Counted from the first letter of the stretch, positions 15,779 through 25,453 are shown. The stretch is 64,000 nt of DNA from Leifsonia sp. Root227 (GCF_001428745.1 NZ_LMIO01000003.1:806001-870000); one strand, 5' to 3'. The notes: a model not told the origin generated them from the sequence alone. Translations and numbers: made by a program.

Positions 15779-17323
15779 ATGTGGCGAGTGCGGATGCGAC
15801 AGGTGGACGAGAAGGTGGCCAGGCGCGTGAACGCGCGGCGGACGGGGCAGGGAGTCGACCGATTCTGGCGTCTGGTGTCCAGCACGGCCAACCACGGCAA
15901 GCTCTGGTTCGCCGCCGCCGCTGTGCTCATGCTGCTCGGCAAGCCGCGCGCTGCCGCACGAGGACTCGCGTCGCTCGGCGTCGCGAGCCTGGTGGCGAAC
16001 CTGATCGGCAAGCGGCTCATCGGAGGGGAGCGGCCGGCGCTCACCTCCATCCCGATCAGCAGACGGCTGCAGCGCACGCCCACCTCTCCGTCGTTCCCGT
16101 CCGGCCACACGGCAAGCGCCGTCGCGTTCGCGACCGGCGCGGCCCTGGAGTCTCCGGCATCCGGAGCGGCACTTGCGCCGTTGGCGGCCGGGGTCGCGTA
16201 CTCGCGACTGCACACCGGGGCGCACTGGTTCTCGGATGTGGCGGGCGGAGCGGCCATCGGCGCCGGCGTCGCGCTCGCCCTCAAGGCCGCTGTGCCCGTG
16301 CCGAAGCCGTCCGCCCTGCTGAACGAGGCGCCGCCGACGGCGGAGACTATCGAGCTGCCGGCGCTCGTCGACGGCGACGGCGCGTTCATCGTGGTCAACC
16401 CCGGCTCCGGCCGCGGGCTGGGACGACCGGACCCGCGGCCCGTGATCGCGAAGCGCCTGCCGAAGGCCGTGGTGCACGAGCTGTCCAGTGGCGACGACTT
16501 CGCGCAGCTGGTGGATGATGCCCTCGCGTCCCCGCATCCGCCGCGCGTCATCGGCATCCACGGCGGCGACGGCTCCGTCGGCGCGATGGCCACCATCGCG
16601 CGCAAGCACGACCTGCCGCTGCTGGTCTTCCCTGGCGGCACCTTCAACCACTTCGCCAAAGCCGCGATGCTCGACAGTGTGGACGTCGCCATCGACGCCG
16701 CGCAGAAGGGCGAGGGGCGCGCTGTCGACGTCGCCGACCTGCGTTTCGCCACCGGTGACCCCATCACGGTGCTGAACACGGTGTCTGTCGGCATCTATCC
16801 GTCCTTCGTGGAGGAGAGGGAGAAGCACGAGAAGCGGCTGGGCAAGCCGATCGCCGCCCTGATCGCCGCCGTCCGCGTCCTGCGCGGCAGCAGCCCGCTC
16901 CGGGTCGAGATCGAGGGTGGCCGCCGCACGATCTGGTCGGTCTTCGTCGGCGTCGGCCGCTACTACCCCGTCACGGCGGCGCCGATCGAGCGGAGGAGGC
17001 TCGACGACGGCGTGCTGGACGTGCGCGTGCTCTTCGCCGGCGGCAAGCCAAAGACTCGCGGTGCGGTCGCTCTCGCGCTCGGCGGCCGCATGGATGCGCT
17101 GGCCGCCCGCCTGCCGTTCCTGCAGGGGCCTCCGGTGCTCGACGCGTTCACGGGGACAGGGCTCACGATCCGCTCGCGCGCCGACGACCCCGGATACGCC
17201 CACGACGGCGAGGCGTCGACGGAGACCCCTGGCGGCACGGACGACGACGGCGCCAAACGCCTGAACGTCACCCTGGTGCCCGGCGGCCTGCGCGTCTATT
17301 CACCGGCGCAGCGCGGGAAGTGA
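15779..17323 (+). CDS. PAP2 phosphatase - diacylglycerol kinase fusion protein
   Basis: 514 residues joining two lipid enzymes. The N-terminal half (~40-175) is a membrane PAP2 phosphatase: Lys-Arg-x5-Glu-Arg-Pro, PSFPSGH and SRLHTGAHWFSDV carry its three signature motifs. The C-terminal half (~200-510) is a DAGK catalytic domain: FIVVNPGSGRG, GIHGGDGSVG and FPGGTFNHFAK bind nucleotide. The two activities are formally opposite (dephosphorylating and phosphorylating lipid head groups), and this fusion recurs in actinobacteria. Lipid substrate is not determinable. Its 3' end faces the ligD stop seven bases away. Confidence 0.85.
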   Translation: MWRVRMRQVDEKVARRVNARRTGQGVDRFWRLVSSTANHGKLWFAAAAVLMLLGKPRAAARGLASLGVASLVANLIGKRLIGGERPALTSIPISRRLQRTPTSPSFPSGHTASAVAFATGAALESPASGAALAPLAAGVAYSRLHTGAHWFSDVAGGAAIGAGVALALKAAVPVPKPSALLNEAPPTAETIELPALVDGDGAFIVVNPGSGRGLGRPDPRPVIAKRLPKAVVHELSSGDDFAQLVDDALASPHPPRVIGIHGGDGSVGAMATIARKHDLPLLVFPGGTFNHFAKAAMLDSVDVAIDAAQKGEGRAVDVADLRFATGDPITVLNTVSVGIYPSFVEEREKHEKRLGKPIAALIAAVRVLRGSSPLRVEIEGGRRTIWSVFVGVGRYYPVTAAPIERRRLDDGVLDVRVLFAGGKPKTRGAVALALGGRMDALAARLPFLQGPPVLDAFTGTGLTIRSRADDPGYAHDGEASTETPGGTDDDGAKRLNVTLVPGGLRVYSPAQRGK

Positions 17324-17329
17324 GCTCGC

Positions 17330-19822
17330 TCACTCCACGTTGATGTCCGCGACCGCCTTGTCCAGCCGGAGCCCGCGCCACGACGGCTGACGCAACCGCT
17401 TGGTCGGCGTCCACTCGGCGAACTCCACCTCGCCGACCAGCTCTGGACGCACCCAGTGCGCATCCCTGGCGTCGGCGGAGGGGATGTCGGTGAGCGGGCT
17501 CGTCTTCCTGGGATGCGCGGCCAGCCGCGTGGCGAGGTCGTCGAGCATCGCGTCGGTGAACCCGGTGCCCACCTTGCCGACGTAGCGGAGGCCGTCGCCG
17601 TCCGGGATGCCGAGCAGCAGGGCGCCGACCCCGTTGGCGCGGCGGCCGTTGCCCGGGGTCCAGCCGGCGATCACGACCTCCTCCATCCGGTGGTGCTTGA
17701 TCTTGATCCAGGTGCGCGAGCGCCGCCCTGTGGCGTACGTGCCGTCGCGCTGCTTGGCCATGACACCCTCCAGGTTCAGGTCCCTGCTCGCGTCGACGGC
17801 GTGGCGCAGGTCGCCGTCGAACGCCGGGGGCACCTGCACGGGGTCCTTCTTCGGCGGCCGGAGCACGTCCTCGAGGGTGGCGCGGCGCTCGTCGTATGTG
17901 TTCTTCCGCTGGTCGTGGCCGTCGAGTTCGAGGATGTCGAAGACCAGGTAGTGCACGGGCGCGCGCGTGACCGCCGCCTCCACGTCCCCCGGCCTGGTGA
18001 GGCCCATCCTGGTCTGCAGGAGGCCGAAGTCGGGGCGTCCTGTCGGGTCGAGGGCGACGATCTCGCCGTCGAGGACGAGCTCGTGGCCGTCTGCGAGAGA
18101 GGTGAGCGTCGCCAGCTCCGGGTATGCGACGGTGACGTCGTTGCCGTTGCGCGTGCTCAGCCGCAGCGCGTCTCCGCGCACCTCCGCGATGGCGCGGATG
18201 CCGTCCCACTTCATCTCGAACGCCCACTCGTCCTCGTCGTGCACGTCCTTCTCCGAGCCGAGCGTGGCGAGCATGGGGGAGATGGGCTTTGCGGACAGCG
18301 TGGACGGTGCGACGCGTTCTGCCGATGTGGATGCGGTCGTCGCCTTCGCGGCGGCCCCCGCCTTCGGCTGCGACTTATGCTGCGTTTCCGGCTGCGCCTT
18401 CGCTTTCCCCTTCGCCGCGTCGTCCTTCATCAGGTGGATCAGCCAGTTCTGCTCCGCCTTGCCTTCGCCGCCGGTGTGGATGAGGGCGAACCTCCTGTCC
18501 CCGCCGAGCCCGCCGCCCTTCGTGCCGTGCAGGGTGACGATCACCTCGTCGTCCCGCCACTTCTCCAGGTCGTAGTCGCCCGCATCCCAGATCGTCACGT
18601 GCCCTGCTCCGTACTCGCCGTGCGGGATGTCGCCCTCGAACGCCCCGTATTCGAGCGGGTGGTCCTCGACGTGCACGGCGAGATGGTTCTGGCCGGGGTC
18701 GGTCGGAGGACCCTTCGGCAGCGCCCAGCTCACCAGGACGCCGTCGTGCTCGAGCCGGAAGTCCCAGTGCAGCCGCCTGGCGTGATGCTCCTGGATCACG
18801 AACGTGCGTCCGCTGGTCGAGTGCTCCAGCTTGTCCGGCACGGGCTCCGGCGTCTTGGCGGCGTCGCGCTTGCTGCGGTAGACGGTGAGCCGGTCCTCAG
18901 CGGCGCCGTGCACCTCTTCGTCGAGGTGGCCGGCGGAGAGGTCGGAGAGCGGGTCGCCCCTGCGCTTCACCCGCGCGAGCACCTCGGTGTAGTCGAGCTG
19001 CGCCAGGTCTTTCCGCGCCAGTTCGCGCCAGGTGCGGGGGGCCGCGACCATCGGGTGGAACCGACCGCGCAGCGAGTACGGAGCGATCGTGGTCTTGGCG
19101 CCGTTGTTCTGACTCCAGTCCACGAGCACCTTGCCGACGCGCAGCGCCTTCTTCATGTCGCTCACGACCAGGTCGGGGTGGTCTGCCTCCAGCACGCGGG
19201 CGAGCTCGTGGGCCACGGCGGACACCTGATCGCTGGTCTGACTGCCGTCGAGCGCCGCATACAGGTGGATGCCCTTCGACCCGCTGGTCACCGGCATCGG
19301 GTCGAGTCCCATGTCGATGAGGATTCTGCGGGCGAGCACGGCGACCTCCGCGCAGTCGGCGAGCGTCACGCCATCGCCGGGGTCGAGGTCGAGCACCAGT
19401 CTGTCCGGGTTCTTCTGCGTCCCGTTCCTCGACACCCGCCACTGCGGAACGTGGATCTCCAGTGCGGCGATCTGCGCCAGCCAGATCAGGGTGGCCCGGT
19501 CGTTGACCAGCGGGTAGTCGTTGCTGTGGCTCTTGTGCGTGATCGTGCGCCGCTTCACCCAGCTCGGCGTCGACGAGGCGTCGAGGTTCTTCTGGAAGAA
19601 CACTTCGCCCGGTTCGTCCGGCGTGCCGACGCCGTGCACCCACCGTTTGCGCGTCGCGATGCGATCCCGGATGTGGGGGAGCATGACCTCTGCGATGGCG
19701 TTGTAGTAGCCGATCACGTCGGCCTTGGTCGTGCCGGTTTCCGGGTATAGCACCTTGTCCAGGTTCGTCAGCTTCAGCCGGTGGCCGTCGAGCTCGACGA
19801 CTTCGGTGTCCGTGGAGGCCAT
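17330..19822 (-). CDS. ligD: ATP-dependent DNA ligase LigD (polymerase-phosphoesterase-ligase)
   Basis: 830-residue end-joining enzyme. Residues ~10-290: primase-polymerase domain with Leu-Asp-Leu-Asp-Pro (~142) metal site and a Ser-Gly-Ser-Lys-Gly-Ile-His motif. Residues ~325-470: 3'-phosphoesterase with HHARRLHWDFRLE. Residues ~515-830: ATP ligase with adenylation motif MKWDGIR (Lys538) and Asp-Gly-Glu-Ile-Val. Lys/Ala/Gln-rich linker between phosphoesterase and ligase. With Ku (20.5 kb) it would form the two-component bacterial NHEJ pathway that seals double-strand breaks. Leaderless: TACGAT lies six bases before the ATG. Confidence 0.95.
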   Translation of the reverse strand: MASTDTEVVELDGHRLKLTNLDKVLYPETGTTKADVIGYYNAIAEVMLPHIRDRIATRKRWVHGVGTPDEPGEVFFQKNLDASSTPSWVKRRTITHKSHSNDYPLVNDRATLIWLAQIAALEIHVPQWRVSRNGTQKNPDRLVLDLDPGDGVTLADCAEVAVLARRILIDMGLDPMPVTSGSKGIHLYAALDGSQTSDQVSAVAHELARVLEADHPDLVVSDMKKALRVGKVLVDWSQNNGAKTTIAPYSLRGRFHPMVAAPRTWRELARKDLAQLDYTEVLARVKRRGDPLSDLSAGHLDEEVHGAAEDRLTVYRSKRDAAKTPEPVPDKLEHSTSGRTFVIQEHHARRLHWDFRLEHDGVLVSWALPKGPPTDPGQNHLAVHVEDHPLEYGAFEGDIPHGEYGAGHVTIWDAGDYDLEKWRDDEVIVTLHGTKGGGLGGDRRFALIHTGGEGKAEQNWLIHLMKDDAAKGKAKAQPETQHKSQPKAGAAAKATTASTSAERVAPSTLSAKPISPMLATLGSEKDVHDEDEWAFEMKWDGIRAIAEVRGDALRLSTRNGNDVTVAYPELATLTSLADGHELVLDGEIVALDPTGRPDFGLLQTRMGLTRPGDVEAAVTRAPVHYLVFDILELDGHDQRKNTYDERRATLEDVLRPPKKDPVQVPPAFDGDLRHAVDASRDLNLEGVMAKQRDGTYATGRRSRTWIKIKHHRMEEVVIAGWTPGNGRRANGVGALLLGIPDGDGLRYVGKVGTGFTDAMLDDLATRLAAHPRKTSPLTDIPSADARDAHWVRPELVGEVEFAEWTPTKRLRQPSWRGLRLDKAVADINVE

Positions 19823-19828
19823 GGCCAG

Positions 19829-19834
19829 ATCGTA
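19829..19834 (-). promoter_or_regulatory. -10 element of leaderless ligD
   Basis: TACGAT on the minus strand, six bases before ATG 19822. It is divergent from, and only 12 bases apart from, the -10 of the DUF1349 gene, so the two promoters share upstream DNA. Confidence 0.5.
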
Positions 19835-19845
19835 CGCCGAACCCC

Positions 19846-19851
19846 TAGCCT
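19846..19851 (+). promoter_or_regulatory. -10 element of leaderless DUF1349 gene
   Basis: TAGCCT, six bases before ATG 19858. The ligD and DUF1349 start codons are only 35 bases apart, so the two transcripts diverge with overlapping promoters. Confidence 0.5.
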
Positions 19852-19857
19852 GAACAG

Positions 19858-20457
19858 ATGACCATTGTGATCGAAAATCTTCCTCCCCTCGCCTGGAGCA
19901 ACGGGACCGGAGCGGCGGAGCAGCCGGCGCCAGGGCGCCTGGTCCTGACCGCAGAGGCGGGAACCGACTGGACCAACGATGCGTTCGGCGGCGAGCAGCA
20001 GCACGCGGCGACCTCGCTCGGCTTCGTGCCCACCGAGGATTTCAGCCTCAGCGCCCGCGTGCGCGTGGTCGGCGATCGCAGCACGTTCGACGCCGGCGTG
20101 CTCGCGATCTGGGGCGACAGGGACCACTGGGCCAAGCTCTGCTTCGAGTTCTCCCCGCATGGACAGGCGATGGTCGTCTCCGTCGTGACGAATCAGTGGT
20201 CCGACGACTGCAACTCCACCGTCGTGACCGACGACCACGTGTTCCTCCGCGTGACACGGTCCGGCAGGGGATGGGCGTTCCATTCTTCCGCGGACGGCCG
20301 CGCCTGGGACTTCGTCCGGGTCTTCCGGCTTGACTGGGCCGGGCAGGTGAACGTCGGCTTCATGGCGCAGGCGCCGCTCGGCGACACCTGCGTGGCCGAA
20401 TTCGACGCGATCGGCTACAGCACGAGCATCCCCGCCGACTTCCGAAACGGCGAGTAA
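19858..20457 (+). CDS. DUF1349 (concanavalin-like fold) protein
   Basis: 199 residues, soluble, with beta-sandwich motifs of the DUF1349 family: Asp-Trp-Thr-Asn-Asp-Ala-Phe-Gly, a Leu-Ser-Ala-Arg-Val-Arg-Val strand, Ala-Gly-Val-Leu-Ala-Ile-Trp-Gly-Asp and Trp-Ala-Lys-Leu-Cys-Phe-Glu. Related proteins are annotated as enolase-regulator-like, with thin support. It sits between ligD and ku, but a repair role would be guesswork. Confidence 0.75.
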   Translation: MTIVIENLPPLAWSNGTGAAEQPAPGRLVLTAEAGTDWTNDAFGGEQQHAATSLGFVPTEDFSLSARVRVVGDRSTFDAGVLAIWGDRDHWAKLCFEFSPHGQAMVVSVVTNQWSDDCNSTVVTDDHVFLRVTRSGRGWAFHSSADGRAWDFVRVFRLDWAGQVNVGFMAQAPLGDTCVAEFDAIGYSTSIPADFRNGE

Positions 20458-20506
20458 ACCTCGATCACTGGTTGAAAATCCGCGCATCCACGGTCACGAT
20501 GGGCTC

Positions 20507-21472
20507 ATGAGGGCCATATGGACGGGTGCGATCACTTTCGGGCTGGTCAACGTACCGGTGAAGGTATACAGCGCGACGGAGGATCACGACGTGGCGCTGC
20601 ACCAGGTGCACGACGCTGACGGCGGGCGCATCCGGTACCAGCGGCGGTGCGAGATCGACGGCAAGATCATCCCGTACGAGCACATCGCCAAGGCGTACGA
20701 CGACGGGGAGCGCACCGTCGTGCTCACCCCGGAGGACCTGGCCTCCCTGCCTGCCGAGCGCAGCAGGGAGATCGACGTGGTCGAGTTCGTGCCGAACGAC
20801 CAGCTCGACCCGCTGATGTTCGACCGCAGCTACTACCTGGAGCCCGACTCGAAGTCGTTGAAGGCGTACGCGCTGCTGCGGCGCACCCTGGAGGACTCCG
20901 AGCGCACGGCCATCGTCAACTTCGCGCTTCGCCAGAAGACCAGGCTCGGCGCCCTCCGGGTGCGCGGCGACGTGCTCGTGCTGCAGACACTGCTCTGGAA
21001 CGACGAGGTGCGGGAGGCGAGCTTCCCGTCCCTGGCGGACACCCCGCGGATCACCCAGCGAGAGCTCGACCTCTCCTCCGCGCTGATGGAGAGCTTCGCC
21101 GGCGACTTCCAGCCGGAGAAGTTCAGCGACGAGTACCAGGACGAGCTGCGCAAGCTGATCGACGCGAAACTCGAACAGGGCGACACCATCGACACGGCGG
21201 AGACCTTCGGAGAGCAGGAGGAGAAGGCGAAGGGCGGCGGAGAGGTGATCGACCTGATGGAGGCGCTGCAACGCAGCGTCGAGCGTAGCCGCGGCTCCGG
21301 AGGCAGGAGCAGTGCGAAGGAGGACGCAGACGACGAGAAGCCCGCAACGAGGAAGTCGGGCGCGAAGTCGGCGAAGTCCAGCACGTCGAAGTCCGGCACC
21401 GCGAAGTCCGGCACCGCGAAGTCGGACGCCAAGAAGCCCGCGGCGAAGACCGCGGCGAAGAAGCCGGCGTGA
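20507..21472 (+). CDS. ku: Ku protein, DNA end-binding for NHEJ
   Basis: 321 residues. Begins Met-Arg-Ala-Ile-Trp-Thr-Gly-Ala-Ile-Thr-Phe-Gly-Leu-Val-Asn-Val-Pro, the canonical bacterial Ku N-terminus; core beta-barrel to about residue 255. The last ~65 residues are a Lys/Ser/Ala-rich tail with Lys-Ser-Gly-Thr-Ala repeats, typical of actinobacterial Ku and thought to bind DNA. Forms a homodimeric ring that recruits LigD. CACGAT lies six bases before ATG 20507. The stop overlaps the topoisomerase start (GTGA), so the two are translated together. Confidence 0.95.
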   Translation: MRAIWTGAITFGLVNVPVKVYSATEDHDVALHQVHDADGGRIRYQRRCEIDGKIIPYEHIAKAYDDGERTVVLTPEDLASLPAERSREIDVVEFVPNDQLDPLMFDRSYYLEPDSKSLKAYALLRRTLEDSERTAIVNFALRQKTRLGALRVRGDVLVLQTLLWNDEVREASFPSLADTPRITQRELDLSSALMESFAGDFQPEKFSDEYQDELRKLIDAKLEQGDTIDTAETFGEQEEKAKGGGEVIDLMEALQRSVERSRGSGGRSSAKEDADDEKPATRKSGAKSAKSSTSKSGTAKSGTAKSDAKKPAAKTAAKKPA

Positions 21473-22434
21473 CCCGGCTTCGCCGCAGCGACCCGTCCGG
21501 ACCCGGCTACCGCAGGATCAGCACGAAGAAGGCGCCGAGCTATCAGGATGAGGCAGGCAACCCGATCGTCGACGAACGGGAGCTGGAGCGCATCCGGTCG
21601 CTGGTGATCCCTCCGGCCTGGCAGGACGTGTGGATCTCGCCGGACGCCCGTGGGCACATCCAGGCGGTCGGCATCGACCAGGCCGGACGCAAGCAGTACC
21701 TGTACCACGAGTCGTGGCGGCTGCATCAGGACCGTCTGAAGTTCGAGAGGGCGGCGCAGCTGGCCGAGACGCTGCCGGCGGCTCGCAGGCGCGTCACGAT
21801 GGATCTGCGGGAGGAGGGCTTCGGCCGCGACCGCATCCTGGCAGCAGCACTCAGGATCATCGACCTCGGCTCACTCAGGATCGGCAGCGAGGAATACCTG
21901 CACGCCAACGGCAGCAGAGGCCTCACCACGCTGCTCTGCCGTCACGTGGCCATCGACGGCGACGATGTCACCCTGACCTTCCCTGCGAAGAGCGCGCAGA
22001 AGTGGACGAGCACCGTCACCGATCCGGATGTGGCGTCCCTGCTCTCCGAGATCGTGGCGGCGCGCGGGCAGCGCTCCCGGCTGCTGTCCTGGAAGGACGG
22101 CACCTGGCACACGATCCGGCCGGCGTCGCTCAACGAGTACATCCGCCGCCAGACCCGTGGTGAGTTCACCGCGAAGGACTTCCGCACGCTGCACGGCACG
22201 ATCACCGCGGCAGCGGCGCTCGCCGACCTTGGCACGGGAGGCACGGAGCGCGAGCGCACGAAACGGGTCACCGCCGCGGTCGCCGCCGCAGCGGACGCGC
22301 TCGGGAACACCCCGGCCATCGCGCGCAACAGCTACATCGACCCGCGCATCTTCGACCGCTACCGGCAGGGCGAGGTCATCGACCTGCACGGCGGTCGAGC
22401 GCCGGAGCCCGCGCTGCTGGAACTGCTGGGGTAG
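21469..22434 (+). CDS. Type IB DNA topoisomerase
   Basis: 321 residues. N-terminal part carries Pro-Gly-Tyr-x-Arg and Val-Ile-Pro-Pro-Ala-Trp-x-Asp-Val-Trp; catalytic part has Gly-Ser-Leu-Arg-Ile-Gly-Ser-Glu-Glu-Tyr, Phe-Pro-Ala-Lys-Ser, Asp-Phe-Arg-Thr-Leu-His-Gly-Thr and the nucleophile Tyr289 in Ala-Arg-Asn-Ser-Tyr-Ile-Asp-Pro. These match poxvirus-like bacterial TopIB, which relaxes supercoils through a 3'-phosphotyrosine. GTG start overlaps the ku stop by four bases. That coupling suggests a function linked to end joining, which is not established for the family. Confidence 0.93.
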   Translation: MTRLRRSDPSGPGYRRISTKKAPSYQDEAGNPIVDERELERIRSLVIPPAWQDVWISPDARGHIQAVGIDQAGRKQYLYHESWRLHQDRLKFERAAQLAETLPAARRRVTMDLREEGFGRDRILAAALRIIDLGSLRIGSEEYLHANGSRGLTTLLCRHVAIDGDDVTLTFPAKSAQKWTSTVTDPDVASLLSEIVAARGQRSRLLSWKDGTWHTIRPASLNEYIRRQTRGEFTAKDFRTLHGTITAAAALADLGTGGTERERTKRVTAAVAAAADALGNTPAIARNSYIDPRIFDRYRQGEVIDLHGGRAPEPALLELLG

Positions 22435-22449
22435 TCGCGACTCCGGTTC

Positions 22450-23946
22450 TCACTTCCCCGCCGGCGCGTCCTCCGCGGAAAGGCCCTCGCTCGACAGCGG
22501 TGCCGCTATCTCCTCGAGCGACTTGCCCTCCGCATCCACGCCGAGGAAGAGCTCGACCAGGCCGGCGGCGATCATCAGCCCGGCGCCGATGTAATAGCCG
22601 ATGGCGACCGCGTGGATGCCGCTCTCGATCAGGTTTCCGAACAGGATCGGCCCGATGATGCCGCCCAGGCCGGTGCCGATCGCGTAGAAGAACGCGATCG
22701 CCATTGCGCGCGTCTCCATCGGGAAGATCTCGGAGACCGTCAGGTATGCGCTGCTCGCGCCGGCGGAGGCGAAGAAGAACACGATCATCCAGCACGCGGT
22801 GAGCCAGAACGCATCCAGGATCTTGGCGTCGAACATCACCGCTGTGCCGACCAGCAGCACACCGCTGCCGACGTAGGAGAGGGTGATCATGAAGCGCCGT
22901 CCGACCGAGTCGAACAGGTGGCCGAGCAGAGCAGGGCCGAGGAAGTTGCCGATCGCGATCGGAACGAGCGCCCATGGAGCGAGATCGTCCGGAACGCCGA
23001 GGAGCTTGGTCAGCACCAGCGAGTATGTGAAGAACACCGCGTTGTAGAGGAACGCCTGGCCGGTGAACAGCGACAGGCCGAGGACGAAACGCTTCGGATA
23101 GCGGGTCACGGCGACGCGGGCGATCTCGCCGAAGCCGGTCGAGCGCCGCTGCTTGATGCGGATCGCCTTGTCGGCCGGGACAGCGTCGAGCTGCTTCCCC
23201 GTGTCCTTCTCGACGTCCTCCTCGATCTCGCCGACGAGCTTCTCCGCCGCCTCGTCCCTGCCGTGGATGAACATCCAGCGCGGGGACTCAGGCACGTTGC
23301 GCCGGACGAGCAGGATGACGAGACCGAGCACGGCGCCGAGGCCGAACGCGATGCGCCAGCCGATGTCGGCGGCGAAGATGTCCGTGTTGAGCAGGAAGAC
23401 CGTGAGCACGGCGCCGAAGGCGGTCCCGAGCCAGTACGAGCCGTTGATCGCCAGGTCGACCAGACCGCGGCGGCGGGCGGGGATCAGCTCGTCGATGGCC
23501 GAGTTGATGGCGGCGTACTCCCCGCCGATGCCAGCTCCGGTGAAGAACCGGAAGAGGAAGAACATCCAGGGGGCGAACGAGAACGCGGTGAGGACGGTCG
23601 CCACCAGGTAGAGGCCGAGCGTGACGATGAACAGCTTCTTGCGACCGAAGCGGTCGGTGAGATATCCGAAGACGAGGGAGCCTACGCACGCGCCGGTCAC
23701 GTAGATCGCGGCGGCGAGACCGACGTCGGCGGTGGACAGCCCGAGGCCGCTGGACGGCTCGGTGAGCCTGCTGCCGATCGCACCGACGATGGTGACTTCG
23801 AGCCCGTCGAGGATCCACACCGTGCCGAGGCCGATGACAACGAGCCAGTGGAATTTCGACCAAGGGAGTCTGTCCATCCTGGCGGGAATGGTCGTTTCGA
23901 TCGTCTTCAGCGACGGTGCCTGGGAATTCGATGTGTGCGCACTCAC
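22450..23946 (-). CDS. MFS metabolite transporter (sugar/acid symporter type)
   Basis: Twelve-helix carrier of about 498 residues. Hallmarks: [10 protein letters not shown] between helices 2 and 3, [12 protein letters not shown] in helix 4, and an ~80-residue charged central loop. This is the sugar-porter / metabolite-H+-symporter branch. The substrate cannot be told. GTG 23946 chosen; GTG 23955 is equally possible. Stop lies 15 bases from the convergent topoisomerase stop. Confidence 0.88.
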   Translation of the reverse strand: MSAHTSNSQAPSLKTIETTIPARMDRLPWSKFHWLVVIGLGTVWILDGLEVTIVGAIGSRLTEPSSGLGLSTADVGLAAAIYVTGACVGSLVFGYLTDRFGRKKLFIVTLGLYLVATVLTAFSFAPWMFFLFRFFTGAGIGGEYAAINSAIDELIPARRRGLVDLAINGSYWLGTAFGAVLTVFLLNTDIFAADIGWRIAFGLGAVLGLVILLVRRNVPESPRWMFIHGRDEAAEKLVGEIEEDVEKDTGKQLDAVPADKAIRIKQRRSTGFGEIARVAVTRYPKRFVLGLSLFTGQAFLYNAVFFTYSLVLTKLLGVPDDLAPWALVPIAIGNFLGPALLGHLFDSVGRRFMITLSYVGSGVLLVGTAVMFDAKILDAFWLTACWMIVFFFASAGASSAYLTVSEIFPMETRAMAIAFFYAIGTGLGGIIGPILFGNLIESGIHAVAIGYYIGAGLMIAAGLVELFLGVDAEGKSLEEIAAPLSSEGLSAEDAPAGK

Positions 23947-24022
23947 GGAGCGCACGGTACGTCGCAGACCCCGATCCCAGCAGGGGCTTGACAGAACAGG
24001 ATGCCGGTGGAGAAGTTCGACG

Positions 24023-24052
24023 CGCCTAGCGTCCTCATACCCCCGCTGTCAA
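24023..24052 (-). promoter_or_regulatory. Predicted promoter of the MFS gene
   Basis: On the minus strand TTGACA (24052-24047), 18 bases, then TAGGCG (24028-24023): a good -35 with an actinobacterial-type -10. It would give a leader of about 70 bases before the MFS start. Confidence 0.4.
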
Positions 24053-24173
24053 CCCCTTGTTGGGGGACAAGCCGCGCTGAGAGCCTGAGGACAGATTCCC
24101 CGCCCGACCGCGGGATCGCGCACAGCAGGGATGCAGAGCGCACCAATTGAACACGAGTGATGGGAAAGAAGAC

Positions 24174-25085
24174 ATGACAGTCCTCGAAGTGACCAACGAT
24201 CCGGTGCGCGACTACCTGAACTCAATCGGGCGTACGCGCCTCCTCACGGCAGAAGAGGAAGTCGCTCTGGCCAAGCGCATCGAGATCGGCGTGCTGGCCG
24301 GCGAACGCCTCAGCAAACGTCAGGGCCTCACCGGCATGGAGCGCCGTGAACTCCAGTGGCTGGCCGACGACGGCAAGCGCGCGTTCGAGCGCTTCATCGA
24401 GGCGAACCTGCGCCTCGTCGTCAGCATCGCCAAGCGCTACGCCGGCCGCGGCCTGCCGGTGATGGACCTCATCCAGGAGGGCAACCTCGGCCTCGTCCGC
24501 GCCGTCGAGAAGTTCGACTACGGAACAGGCAACAAGTTCTCCACCTACGCCACCTGGTGGATCCGCCAGTCGATCCTCCGCGGCATCGCGGACACGGCCA
24601 GGCTCATCCGCATCCCGGTGCACACCGTCGAGAAGATCGACAAGCTGGACCGAATCCGCCGCGACCTCGGCGGCGAACTCGGACGAACCCCGACGCTCGA
24701 AGAGATGGCTGAGGCGTCGAACCTGACCCCTGCCGAGGTGCACAAGCTGCAGATGAGCGACTCGGAGACGGTCTCGCTCGCGGTCCCCGTCGGCGAGAAC
24801 GAGGGAGCGGAGCTCGGCGACCTGATCGAGGACGACGACTTCCCGACCCCCGCAGAGGCTGTGGAGGTCGGCTTCCGCCACCGCGACCTGGAGGAGCGCC
24901 TCAAGGACCTGCCGCCGCGCGACGCGAAGGTGGTCCGGATGCGCTTCGGCCTCGATGGACAGAAGCCGATGACGCTGGACGAGGTCGGCGAGGTATACGG
25001 CATCACCCGTGAGCGCGTGCGCCAGCTGGAGACCCGCAGCCTGAAGCGCCTCCGCTCCCCGGAACTGCTCGAGTACCTGCGCTGA
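24174..25085 (+). CDS. RNA polymerase sigma factor, group 2 (SigB/HrdB-like)
   Basis: 303 residues. Region 1.2 ([10 protein letters not shown]), region 2 ([37 protein letters not shown]), region 3 and region 4 (Arg-Glu-Arg-Val-Arg-Gln-Leu-Glu) are all present. The long acidic region 1.1 of the primary sigma factor is missing, so this is an alternative, primary-like sigma used in stationary phase or stress. ATG 24174 is preferred over TTG 24147 because GGGAAAG lies just upstream. The 228-base gap upstream also holds the divergent MFS promoter. Confidence 0.93.
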   Translation: MTVLEVTNDPVRDYLNSIGRTRLLTAEEEVALAKRIEIGVLAGERLSKRQGLTGMERRELQWLADDGKRAFERFIEANLRLVVSIAKRYAGRGLPVMDLIQEGNLGLVRAVEKFDYGTGNKFSTYATWWIRQSILRGIADTARLIRIPVHTVEKIDKLDRIRRDLGGELGRTPTLEEMAEASNLTPAEVHKLQMSDSETVSLAVPVGENEGAELGDLIEDDDFPTPAEAVEVGFRHRDLEERLKDLPPRDAKVVRMRFGLDGQKPMTLDEVGEVYGITRERVRQLETRSLKRLRSPELLEYLR

Positions 25086-25111
25086 TCAGCGGGCCGGCGC
25101 CGGTTGCAGAA

Positions 25112-25453
25112 TCAGCGGCCAGGAGCGGAGTCGGCGTTCACCTCGTCGGCGCCGATCGCGCCGATCTCCTCCGTGAGCTGGAGGCCCTGCGCGCTGTTGG
25201 ACGACAGTGTGAGGGCTTCCAGCCAGGCCTTGTTGATCGACGGCTGCCGTCCGCCGCTGTAGCGGAACAGCAGCGGGATGGACGGGTCGACCCAGATCGC
25301 GCTCCTGCCGTCGCCGACGCCCTGCTCATCGCGCCAGGACATGAAGAACCCCTCCTTGCGGCGCAGTTTCAGACCCACCACGATCTGCAGGTGTGCGAGG
25401 ACTCTGTCCTCGAAGCCGATCTCGGTGGTCCCCGCGTATACAAGCTTGCCCAT
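25112..25453 (-). CDS. DUF7882-family conserved protein
   Basis: 113 residues: Met-Gly-Lys-Leu-Val-Tyr-Ala-Gly start, Phe-Glu-Asp-Arg-x-Leu-Ala-His-Leu-Gln and Trp-Val-Asp-Pro-Ser-Ile-Pro-Leu-x-Phe-Arg-Tyr. I recognise these as a small protein family found many times per genome in Microbacteriaceae (DUF7882), sometimes wrongly labelled DNA ligase. Function unknown. TAACTT six bases before the ATG marks a leaderless promoter. Stop is convergent with the sigma factor gene. Confidence 0.75.
   Translation of the reverse strand: MGKLVYAGTTEIGFEDRVLAHLQIVVGLKLRRKEGFFMSWRDEQGVGDGRSAIWVDPSIPLLFRYSGGRQPSINKAWLEALTLSSNSAQGLQLTEEIGAIGADEVNADSAPGR

Noticed and set aside
25081..25116. Hairpin between the sigma factor and DUF7882 genes
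   Set aside because: Only a 6-bp GCTGAT/ATCAGC stem with a long loop and no T-run; too weak to call a terminator.
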